This document shows positions 41,101-53,100 of a stretch of 64,000 nt of DNA, in pieces. The stretch comes from Symbiodinium natans (Eukaryota; Sar; Dinophyceae; Suessiales; Symbiodiniaceae): positions 175,001 to 239,000 of the forward strand of contig CAJNDS010002231.1 of NCBI GenBank assembly GCA_905221605.1, in the 5' to 3' direction. How positions within the stretch are numbered: position 1 is the first letter of the stretch; every line of letters begins with the position of its first letter. The translations under genes were made by a program, and so were the position numbers. Under the pieces are notes generated by a model. That model made no database searches and was not told the DNA's origin. It saw only the letters and a list, made by a program, of their open reading frames with translations.

Positions 41101-44100
41101 TCCGTGCATAACACTCCCTTCACCTTCAGGACTTGCTTCTCCGTGAGCTCCACCAAATCGCGACGAAGTTCACGGCGATGTTGTAGTCCTCCGGCCCCAT
41201 GAAGCTCCGACCATAACAGTCTCGTCCGGAAGTTATGATCTTCCGCCTCCAAGATCGACTGTACCTCGGCGTCGTTCGATCCAATCGCCTTCCTTTTCAG
41301 CTTCCAACTGCGCCATGCCAGCAGTGACATCTCGCACACCTGGCCACTCAGACATTCAGGTCCTGCAGCCAACGTCACTAAGCCACCGGTTGAATCACCC
41401 TTCGGCCGGTTGTTGTGCGCCTGGTCGCCCATGGAGATGAAGACTACCTCCGTCCAGTGCTTGGCCTGGGGAAATTTCTTGAACTCCAGCTTTACTGGAT
41501 TCTGTCTGACTTCTCCTACCATCATCTGTATCTCCCGCGCGGTCTCCAAGGTTCCGGACGTCACCACTTCTGTGAGAAGAAGGTTGCAGCGGGCTGTTAG
41601 CTGAGGTTGGGTTTGTATGGCCACCCACTGGAGTGCTCCCAGCGTGGTTCGGCAGGCCTCCACTTCTCGTCGTTCTAGAGGACCATTTTGTCGAAGACGA
41701 TCAGGCTCAATCTCGATGTCCTGAATCGATTCGATGTAATACGACTGATCCACCACGATCTTGTTGAAGCCATTCTTGTCCTTGACCGTCGTTACATCAG
41801 TTCCAGCATGGCGGTAGGAGTTCTTCTTTGTCATTCCCCACTTGTAGGCATTGTTGATCTTCTCTTTGATTTCACACCACTCGGCCGAAGTTCCATCGCC
41901 AATTCGATGAAAATCATCCACATGACCACCCATACTGCCAATCACTTTCGGGTGGTCCTCATCCATGTCGGTCTTTGACAACCACACCCACAAGCATCGC
42001 TCTCCAAGTACCGGTTGCGCTCCAAGCTCTGTCAATCGCTTATGCAGAGCTAGCCACAGTCCACGAGGTGCCGTCGTGCTGCCGTAGATGTTCCGAAGGA
42101 TTCTCATAATCCCTTCCGCACCAACATCTAGTGCTTGACGAAGCTCTTCCACTCCTGTCGTCCACAGCTCCTGATCTGCTTCTGTGGGTTGCGTCTGCAG
42201 AAAGGCTGTAGCCAAGTCCAGCCCTTCAAGTTCCCACTGATGGTGCGCCGCCATGGTGTACAGGAGATTGCGACCAAGACTCGACTGCACAGGGCTCGCA
42301 GTCTTGAAGGAAGGATCCAGCAGGCTTGGATGCTGGAACCCTAGTAGTACGATGCGAGCTTTGGCCTTTCGAGCGCCATCCTTCGTGTGCAACGTCGCCG
42401 GGTTCTTCTGGGAATCATCAAGGGCCTCCTGTCGGTCCTCAGGTGGCACCAGTTTCCATGTCAACACCCAGCGCGCCTTGACGATGCGACTGCTTTCGTA
42501 GGCCTTCTTGATCTCCTCATCATCCAAGCACTTCCTCACGGCCTCATTCTTCAAGAACGAATCCACCTCCTTTGCCTTTGCCCTCGAGAACAACGGTCGC
42601 TCATGTTCGGGTAGACGGCTGATGTTCACCTCGCAGTCCCTCATTTTCTTCACCATGAAGGCCACCGGGTTCCTTTCCATCATTTTCTTCTGTCGATTGC
42701 TCATGTGGTTCTCCAGGTCGAACTCAATTCTGAGGAACTCCTCCACATTGTCCATCACATTGAAGAGGTCCATTTCCTCCTCTTGCTTCGCCTCCAGCAT
42801 TAACTGTTCCACCCAATTTTCACCAGCTGCATCAGAACCGCCATTATCTGTTGTCGAACGAGCTCTCTTCGGTTCCGGCAGTTCGTAATCATTCACATCA
42901 CCAACATGTTTCGTGGAACTTGAGGAAGTTGTCGTGGCTGTCGTTGTTGGTTCCTCATCTTCACCATCGTCCACCATCAGTCGCTCTCCCACGGGTTTCG
43001 CCACGTAGTCACCCGGTTGGAAGGTGACCTTTCGTCGGGCCCTGCGAATAGGCACGACCGTCGTCGTATCATCGGGTGCTTCCGGAAGTCGTGGCATCTC
43101 CACCTCATTCTCTCCGGGCTCCTCATCCACCACGTCATAGTACTCACGCTTCGGCACAATGTCCGCCAGGGATTTCCACATCGATGGATTCTCGGCCCCA
43201 GAGGTCTCATACTGAAACCGCTCCACCTCCGTCACTGGCCTCACCGAGTGCGCCGAGCATCGTAGGAGTTGATTTCCAACCAACACCCAGAGAATGTGTC
43301 GTTTTCCTCCAGATTCTTTTTGGTGAGGTAGTACTTCAGAGAACACCACACGTCCTGGCCCAATCCAGTGAGGTCTCCCGGACTTTTTGTAGCCGCCACG
43401 AGGTCCCTTGCATTGTTCTTGCGGCCAGACTCGTCTCCAGACTTTCACCAAATCCAGGGGCTCGTAGTTCCGCAATGGTTGCCGCACAGAGGTGTTGCCA
43501 AGCTTCGATAGAACTCGTCGGGCACGTGTCTGGCGTGCCACTTCTTCTGCTCGCTGGCGAGCCACAACAAGTTGGGCGAAGTCGATCTTGGGGTCCACAT
43601 GTTGGAACGTGCGCACATCCTCATCGGTGATGTTGTAGTTCCTGCCATAGGCCCACTGGAACGCGGAGAAGCCAGCAGTGTACTCGGTGGAGTTCAGCGC
43701 TGCGACAGCCAAGTGGAGCGTCACCTCAAGATCCTGATCCATGTTCTCAAGGTAGATGGCTGAAGCTGTAGATTTGACATCTTGCACTGAGGCTTCCACT
43801 GCTCCATGCGCCCAGCTCTCTTTCTCGGCCGTGTAGTGCAGTCCCACATTGATGGCCGATGCAAAGGCATGCACTTGCTCCGAAACGTATGGCTTTGCCG
43901 AGTCCAGCACAAGGATTCGCGGTTTTGGAAAGGTCGACAGCCAGCGTTCAGACACGGCCTTGATCAAATCGCTGCCCGACTCGTTCTTCATCTGCAACAG
44001 GTCGTAGATCATGATGGGCTGTATCACTCTCAGTTTTGTAGCCAGGTCTACCATGAGGATGAACTTCACCTTCTTCTTGCTTCCAGGTGGCACCCACTCA

Positions 44101-47100
44101 CCAGCATCGACACCCACAGCTTCCCAGGCTTCGTACTGCTGATGCGTCGCTGCCGGCGGTATCTGGCCCGAACTTGTACCTCCTTGTTTCAGACTGGCAC
44201 ATGCTGGACAGTGGTATCGCTTGGCCACATCAATCTTCCATTGAGGATGACCAGCTTCTTGCACGATACGTCCCAGGTTCTTGTTGGATGGGTGACCAGC
44301 GGCTTTGTGGAATTTGGCAACCTTGGCGGTCCATCGTTCGAGCTCTGCCTTGGGCACGGGTCCACCGTCGAGAAGCTTTGGTACTTCATCGCCACGAGAT
44401 TCTGAGGGATCGCCGCGAGATTCTAGGGGATCGCCACGAGATTCTAGGGGATCGCCACGAGATTCTAGTGGATCGCCATGAGATTCTAGGGGATCGCCAC
44501 GAGATTCTAGGGGATATAGATTTCCCCCAGTGAGTGGGAACGCCAGAGCTCGTAGATCCTTGAGTTCTTGTGCATCCCAATGTGGAATGGACCGCGTTGT
44601 GAAGGCCGAGATGGTGATCCGGTATCCAGTCCAAGCTTGCGTTGCATGCCATTGATCAAGATCAAAGATCACCACCTGATTCCTTGTGGAAAGCTCGTAG
44701 CCGCTCCAAAGCTGCCCACCATGCCATCTACTCACCTTCGGTACTCCAGGCGGGGCTTCACCATGTAGCCAAAGTTCCCCGCCGGCGTAGGCACCAACTC
44801 CAACCAGGATGTTCACGGACTCCTTGAGATTGTGTACATCACGATGGGGCTGAGTCCTTTGGTTGTAGCCGATCATGATGCTGGTCCAGGTCTGGTTCGG
44901 CACTCGGGATTTGAGGAAGGCATTCAGGTAGCGACATGTCCAGGGGTGTTGCCAGGTATGTTTGGTTATCCCATGCAGGCCACCATGTGAGTATGCCCCA
45001 TACATCTGATAGGTGACTCCAGCCTGGCTCCCCCGCGATCTCATCGGTCCACGGCTTGTTTTGGCGCCCTGCATCAGAACCAGAATTGCCTCACATCGTT
45101 GGAACGAAAAATCCTGTTCGCCAAGCGCAATCTTTGCCTCAAACTCGGAATTCAGCTCAGCCACAGGTCTGGGGATGCGGCTGACAAGAACATCTTTCTC
45201 ATCATCTTCATCAGAGTCCTGAACGCTTTCCCGGGAGAGCAACATTTGAAGATGCCGGCCTGGAACATGTTGCGCCTTCCAGTGACGTGTGATGGCTTGG
45301 ACCAACTTCCAAGGGTAGTACGCGGACTTTTCGGTCTCCTGGCCTTCGATGACAGCATGAACATGATTCCCAGGACACACCTTCGCCCTGAAGTTCTTGT
45401 GGAACAGCTCGTCCGTGGTCTTCACCATCCATTTCTTCCTGAGGAAGGCATCACCGGTCGCATTCTTCATGCCATAGTTACAGCCATCAATTCTGCAGGA
45501 AAGCCAGGGAACCCCACGTTGTTCAAGGTCTTGTTGTAGGCCCAGAAGTGCTTCCTCACGCCATCCAGCACAGGGGTATGGCCATTCGAAGTAGATTTGG
45601 ACATCCTCGATCTCATCCACGGTTTCCTTGACGAAGAACCGTACTTCACGAAGAAGCCGTCGTTCTCGACGTCGATACGCCTCCAGCTGCTCCATCTTCT
45701 CCGGCGTGTTATAGTTCACCGTTGTCCAAGCGCACCACTTGGTACATGGCAAAGACAGCCAGATGCGTCGAGGTCGGTGTACTTGACGTAGGGCCTTAAG
45801 TCGACACCATGTCTCCTTCTTGTAGAGGTCGTAACCAGCAGCGAGGTTGATTCGTCTTGGACACAACCCTTGCTCTTGGGCTGCTTCGCTCAACCAGCTG
45901 TGAGGTGCACAGGCTACTTCCCAAAGACCATCGCGTCCATCCAGGTGCAATCCCATGAGGTGGTTGGCCAGCACGGCTGTCATCAGCGTCGCCATCTTCA
46001 TCACTTGCTTGCCGGCAAAGAGCGGTAGTTCACCCCTTACTGGCCGCCCCGCTCCATCTCGTATGCCATGGCCAGATTCTGATCCTCGGTCTCGGATGCC
46101 AGTTGCCAGCTTCCCGTCGATGACTCGCCGGTCGTCAGTGGGCTTCCCGAGGTTGTAGTCGGCGTTGGTCGTGTTGTTGCGCGGACTTTCATCCCAGGGT
46201 TCTTCACCTCGGAAATGGCCGCCATGAGCTGCTCCTCCGCATCGATTTTCCGTTGCATCGCACGACATATAGTCGCTGTTGGCTGAAAGTCGCCCATCAG
46301 GGGGTGCAGCTCGGTCAGCATCCGCCGGACCATCTCGGGGTTCTTCACCATCGTTGTCGCCCCATGTGACCCGCTCCTTGGCACGTAGGACAACCTCAGG
46401 TCGCACACTGCGCAATGTGTCCATTGGCCGTGGGGGTTCTGCTTGGGGGTGTCCGCCACGTGCCGGTTGTAGCATGGCCACTGCTTTGATGATGCCCGCG
46501 GATCTCTCGTGTCGCCCTCCAGAGCTCTCGACGGATCCAGCGGTCGAGCTTTGGCCTTTGGGGTCTTCTCCTTGATGCCGGTCACCACAATCTTCTCCTG
46601 CTCGGGCGCCAGCTGCCGAGGGGCATATGCCGCCATCAGGCACAGAACGAAAAGAGGAAGTTGTCGAGGATGGGGTTGCTACTGCAGCACCACACATTGA
46701 AGCCGACGTGGCTGTTGGTGCAGCAGATTGCGCAAGCTGGCATGCATGCGCATGTTCATACATACTCCACATCCTATCCCTGGCAGCTTGTAACTCTTGC
46801 TCATCGAGTTCCTCGTCCCTGCACGTCATGCTCATCCACAGCGTCCCTAGCTCCAGAAACTGATGTTCAACATGAGCATGACCACGGCTTGCTTGGGGGC
46901 GTACAAGTACTTGGGCATGTCCATCTAGATTTCGCTGGCCATTGGTTAGGTACTCCACAATGTCAAGGGTGTAGTGGCCTTTGGGGCTGACTTGGAGTTG
47001 ATATATCTCAGGTTTGGGCTCCTTGGTGTTCATGGCAAGGCCTGTCGCAAAGTCTATCATCATTCCAACACCCTTTCGTCCAAGGTAATCCATGCCAACC

Positions 47101-50100
47101 AAGACAGGCACGAGGGCTTGCTTATCGAGTTGAGCTTGGTAATACTCGGCAGGATTGGGAAGGGTGTACAAGGAAAAGTGTCGGGGGCTCCCACTAACAT
47201 CACTCGTGAGATGTACTCTGCATAGTGCACGTCCCCACTTCCCATTGCCAAACCTGAAATACGGGCGCGAGGACTGGTCAAGTTCGATGCGGGCTCCCTT
47301 GTCCTGAGTGAGACACAGCTGCTATCAAATCCTTGACTACCGCCTCAGGTGCCGCGGATGCCGTGGCGCCACAATCGATCATGCCCTGCTGGGGACTCAA
47401 GGGCGTAGTGGTTGCCGACGCCATCTCCATCACATCCGTCAACTCCAGTCCTCCCAGGAAGAGGTCTTGTGCGTAGGCATTCACGGTTCTCAGGCCACTC
47501 TCCTTGTTCTTGCCCTTGCTCTTCCCTTTCCAGATCGCCTGTCCTTCCAGCCACATGCCCTTCTTGGACTTGCCCTTCGCCTTTCCTTTCCCCTTGCCGA
47601 TGTAGTAGCCGTTGAAGTCGTCGGCGCTCATGTGGTAGCCGTACTTGGACTTGCCCTTGCTGGGGTGACGGCGGTCCGGGCACTCACGCATGAAGTGGTT
47701 GCCGCCACAGATGTAGCATCGCCCCGAACCACCCATCTGCGCCGTGGCCCCGAAGCCTCTGTCCTTCCGCAAGGCCTGGGTCGCCTTCTGGGCATCGCTC
47801 CACGTCCTCCGTGCTTCCAGGGCCAATGCTTCCGCCATCTTCTCCGCCTTCTGTAGCTCCTGGAGCTTTTCATCGACCACGCCTCCATCATCAGGATGTT
47901 CGTTTGCTGCCGCCTGGTAGTTCTCGTGGTACTGGTAGTCGTCGGTCCACCAGTCGTTCTCGCCCTGGGCATAGTAGCTGTCCATCCACCAGCCATCATC
48001 GTCATCCCACCAATCTTGGTAGTAGGCCTCGTGGTCCTGGTCGTCGTACTCCGCAAAGTGGGCTGAGTAGCCACCACCACCATGATGGCCGCCACCACGC
48101 TGCCCAAGCAGCTGCTCATCCCACAAGCTTTGCAAGGCCGATGCCACAACTTCGTAGTCCAGGCTGTTCTTCGTCGAGCTGAGGATGTCACGCTTCTCCT
48201 CGGCACTCAGCCCGGCGGCTTGCAGTAGCCTCCATCCACGAAGCACGCCCATGATGAACGAGTCCGCCACCGACAGCTCGTCGATGGGTTCCTGGACAGC
48301 CGGTGTCTCAGATGGCACTGGCGTTGCAACTCGCTGTGAACCATCTCGTCGGCTGGGCGATGAACCAGTGGCCGCTCGCTGTTGCGGGGTACGAGGGTCT
48401 TCACGATCTCGGTCGGCTTCACGTCCTTCATCCGCTGCACGTTCACCTTCGGTTGGATCGATGTCTTCGGCGGGTTCTCCGCGCTGGTCCTGGTCATAGT
48501 CCTCCTCGCCATTCCACTCATCATACCACCAGCTCCACTGTTCTCCGCCGCCATCATCCACCGGTGGCAGGCCAAAGTCTCTCTTCTCTTGGGAGATCCC
48601 AAGTTTCTCCTCATGCAAGCGGATGATCGCCTCCGTGAACTCTTCATGGACCAGAGTCTCCCTTACCAGGAAGTTGCCAATCGACTCGTTTTGGCCTCGG
48701 CGGAACGCAAAGTACTGCTGGCAGATCGCCGCAGCATTTGGCAGCGTCTTTCTCACCAAGGGACTCGCTGCCAACCGTTGCAAAAAGGCATGGATGCCGC
48801 CCGCGTGGTCAAAGGCCGTCTTGCTCCAGCTCATCGCCAGCAAGCGTGCTGGCCCAGATAACCGGCTCAAGAGCTTTGGTGCGCACTGCCTTCGTTTGTG
48901 CAATGGAGTAGCTTGCACAAACCAAGCAACTTCACGGGTGTAGCGCCGCCACGAGCGTGCGCTCCCGTCCCAGGCAGGTACTGCATGATCACGATCTGAC
49001 ATCTTGTCCTCCTTCTGGAAAATTGTAAAGCAAAACGGAAAACACGGAGAAAACTGCCGTGGAGGGGCAGGCGGACAATGGCCGGGTAGATGTGGACAAT
49101 CTTCACCTCGATGGCCAAGTCCTAGCACGGCTGTCCACAAAGCCGAAAGCGCCACCAGCAAGACTTGCTTCGGTAGCGTCGTGGTCCTGGAGCGTGACTG
49201 CTCCGCTACCAATGCAGCGGGTGCTGCAATGGTAGGGGCGTATCGGGCTCAACAGGGTCTCCACACTTCAGTGCACCAAGAGCTCCACGCTCTCACACCT
49301 TTTCCAACGAGCACGCAAGCTCGGTCCGATGGCTCAGTGGCAAAGTCAGGTAGCTACGAGGGGCCCCTCAAGCCACTGACAGCATATGGAGATGGGGTAT
49401 GCATCTGATTGAAGCTATACATGTTGCAGACCCTGATAGGGGACCTTAGGGGTAATGTAAGGGCTCATTAGGGGCTACTTAGGTCTATATACGGACTATT
49501 TAAGATATATACATAAATATGAATATAAATATAAATATAAATAAATATATATATATATATATATATATACGCGAGGGCTATATGGGGCGGAACAAGATTA
49601 AGGGCCCATGTGGGGGTCGCTCCTAATACTCCTTAATTTAGGCACACCCTAAACCCTAAACCTTATAAAGCCTACCAGCCCTTTATCTGAGCCAAGTAGA
49701 AACCCAAAAAACCCTAGACCTTATAAAGCCTACAAGCCCTAAACCCAAAACCCTAAACCCACAAGCCCTTTATCTGAGCCAAGTAGCCTGAATGGCACCA
49801 CTTACGGCCTCCACGGACTCCGTCCTTGGAGGCGGTATGGCGGGGTTGATCAAAAGGTCCTTCTGGGAAATTCGGGTCTTATAGGGTTTAGGGTTTAGGG
49901 TTTAGGATTTAGGGGTATTAAACAGGGTTCCCATGGGTTGTAAGGGACATATAGAGGGCCATTTTGGGAACAGGTAGTTTGATCAACTGCCATAGCTGCA
50001 AGTCAGGAGTTTTGAAGGTTTAGGGTTGAAGGCCTTGTGGCTACTGAAGCACGCCAGCATATTTCTGGACTTGCAGGCTTGGCAGGTTGTGACAGAACCC

Positions 50101-53100
50101 CTCTGCCAACAATAAAACCTCCAAACAGCAGCCTCATAGGTTTCCTTTTCTGTATAGAGGGCCAAGAGCTTGAATCACTCCCACTTCAAAAGATTACAAC
50201 AGCTCCTATGCCCCGTTGTCCATCGATAGTGCTGTGTACTGCCTGATGCTTGACTTGGCAGTACTGCTAGTCGAAGTGAGAGCATGAGCTCTCAGCAAGT
50301 AAACGTGAGATGCATGCCAAGTCCTCCTTCAAGTGCTGCAGCTTGCCCCATACGTGAATCAACGCACAGGAACGCCCTGGCTCAATCGGTGACACACTTT
50401 GCAACCGGCACAGAAAAGGATGCTTCGACCCAACGTTTCTCATCGGTGAACTACATACAAAGTCGTGTGGGGGGGGGGGGGGGGCGGGGGGGGGGGGGGG
50501 GGGGGGCGGGGGGGGCGCTTTACATGTTGACCGGAAGGCATCAGCACATCCTGTGGCTTGCCAACGCTTGACTGATTCATGGTTGGGATAGTATTAAAAA
50601 TGTAAATTGTTATTCCTCATTGGGTTTAAGTACCCTTAAAAATGTAAAATGTTACCCAACTATGACAAAGTAGATGGTTCAGCCACAGCACCGTCAGAAT
50701 GGCCAACCTAATCCATGAGCAGCAAGTTAAGCTGCGCTCAGTTTGATCAGCAACCGCAGGTGCAGCTGGTAAACTTTCATAAAAACAAATGGCGTGTACG
50801 TCGTACGACTCAAAGGGTTGCGACAGCAGAATGACCATTGAATCCGCCTTTGTCGATCGCAAACAGGCGACGACGCAAAGTTGAGCCAAACTGGCATGGT
50901 TTAGGGTTCACCCCCCCTCCCCCCCTCCCCCCGCACCCCTCTCCTGTTTTTTGCTCCTGTTTTTGGTTTAGCTCAGGATCAGGGAGGCGTTGTCCTCCTG
51001 GAAGGCGGTGATCTGTTGCTAGCGAATGGCGTTAGCCTTCTCCACTGTTGCCTGTCGGAAGAGCTTTAGGGCTCTTAGGCTTTAGGGCTCTTAGGCTTTA
51101 GGGTTTCCCAGAAACTCCACAACCCCTTAATTAAGGAATATACCTTAAATCATAATAGGGCTCCCATTCTCATTTAAGGGATAATTTAAGGGACATTCCT
51201 TAATTGAGGGGTTTGGGAGTCTACGGGCTCCTAGGCTTTAGGTTCGCTTGCCACCCTCACTGCAGACACACATCAGGGTTTAGGTTTTAGGTGCCATGGT
51301 TTAGGGTTTAGGTCTCTGCAAGCACTCTCTGCAGCAGCAGGCTGTTCAGGGTTTAGGGTTTGGGGTACAACGTCAAGGAGGTGGGTGGCTTTCAAGGTGA
51401 CGGGAGTGCCTTGTTCTTGTTCAAGTCCTGAACCCTACACCCTAAACCCTAAACCCTAAACCCTAAACCCTAAACCCTCTAGAGGCCGCGCCTTGTTCTT
51501 GTTCAAGTCCTGCGTGGAGGTGCGGATCTGCGTGGAGAGCAGGTCGATCTTGGGAGGAAGCTCCTCTTGGCACTTAGGAGCTGTTCGGATTTAGCAAAAG
51601 CTCCCCTTCCCCCCCCAAGCCCTAAACCCCAAACCCCAAACCCCAAACCCTAAACCCTAAACCCTAGACCCTAAACCCTAAACCCTAAACCCTGAGGCCA
51701 GTCAACTGCAGCCCTAAAACCCCAAGTGCACACCACCGGCATGCTTCTACTTTTTGAAAGACTTCCGCTCAAGGGCAGCCTTGCGGTTTGCGGGCGCACC
51801 CGAAACCCTGAGTTTTTTACACCTGAACCCTGAACCTTGAACCCTATAAACCCTAAATCCTATAAACACTCGACCCTAACCCCTAAACCTTAGACCCTAG
51901 CCCCTACACCCTAAACCCTCAACCTTCTTAAGCCCTAGCCCTAAACCCTAAACCCTAGCTCTAAACTCTTTTGGGGGTCGGATCGGTCAGCCCTGTAGTC
52001 CCTGTGAAAACACAGTATCGCCCCTGCCCTCTTCTGGGGCCGCAAGTAGACAAACAAAAGCAAGCTGGCAATATGGAAGCCTAGACCGTTTTTCGAAGAG
52101 GGTCTAGGGCTTACGGTTTAGGGTTTGGGGTTTAGGGTTTCAGGAACCCTCGACCCTAAACCCCTAAACCCTAAACACTAAATTCCAAGTCCTAAACCCC
52201 CAAACCCTGAACCCTACCTTTTCTCAGACTCACGGTTTAGGGCCTAGAGGGTTTAGGGTTTAGGGTTTAGGGGTTGTATGGAGTTTAGGCTTTACTTAGC
52301 CAACCGCCTAGCTTGCAGGTCGAGGGTTTGTCTTAGAGGACAGCCGCGACGCATTGCAGGGCACATGCCCTCAACCGAAAGATTAGGGTTTAGGTTTAAT
52401 CGCTCACACTCGGACAAGCCAGCGTTTATGGTTTGGGGATGTCTCGAAAATCATGCGACATTAGATGGTCAGTTCTCTAAAATATGGGCCCTTGTGGGGT
52501 TGCTACTATAAGGCGGCCCCTGACATTTAGGGTGGCCGAAAAGGGACCATAATGTTGAGAACTGATCACATGGCGTTTCTTGTTCGGGGCTTGGGGTTCT
52601 GTACTCCGCGCCTGTCCACCGGCCAGATGGCGCAGCAAGCTCCCAGACCCAGGGTTTAGGGTCTAGGGTGTAGGTTTAGGGTTTAAACCAGAAGCATCCA
52701 AACCCCTACCTCAGGCACGGAGAACCGAATTTTGTGTAGTTGCCTTATAAAGGGAAAAGGTACAGCGCGGAAAGCAGCGACAGTCTATAAACGGGGTTTC
52801 TGTCATCCACCTTACAAATAGTACAGGCTTGGGTTCCCATCTGAATATTCTGCCTGTCGTCAAAATTGATGGTGTTCTGTTGCCTTGTGCGGCTTGTTCT
52901 GAGGGCACCCCCGTAGCTCTAAACCCCCAACTCTAAACCCTAAACCCGAAACCCCAAACCCCAAACCCTAAACCCCGGGGCCCTTCCCAGGCATGGTCCT
53001 CCACCAGAGCCTTGAGTCCCGACAACTTGTCCTTGTGTCAGCTGTCTCTGGAGGGCACAGGGACGAAGGATCTGAGGGTTTAGGGTTTGGGGTTTAATCG

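Larger units (their letters stand above)
40521..49428 (-). mobile_element. Copia-type LTR retrotransposon with methyltransferase-like and 2OG-Fe(II) dioxygenase domains
   Basis: 8908 bp on the minus strand, in the gene A intron between exons 6 and 7. Two 216-bp LTRs read as identical, begin TG and end CA, and are flanked by GACCC on both sides. A tRNA-Met-like primer site follows the 5' LTR. Gag and pol occupy almost the whole interior. Domain order is protease, methyltransferase-like, dioxygenase, integrase, reverse transcriptase, RNase H; integrase before reverse transcriptase defines Copia. Open frames and identical LTRs suggest recent insertion. Confidence 0.93.
39937..50980 (-). other. 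Gene A intron 6 (11 kb), host of the Copia element
   Basis: Besides the element (40521-49428) it holds the TTTAGGG array at 40261-40480, an AT repeat at 49505-49570, a family 4 repeat and a poly-G tract. I found no further convincing exon in it. Confidence 0.75.

Noticed and set aside
40707-49408. Many shorter open frames on both strands inside the Copia element
   Set aside because: Shadows of gag and pol in GC-rich coding DNA.
49806-49859. Possible extra gene A exon (DLLINPAIPPPRTESVEA) with a good GTAAGT donor
   Set aside because: Phase does not fit exon 6 to exon 7, which join directly and match the family; left out of the model.
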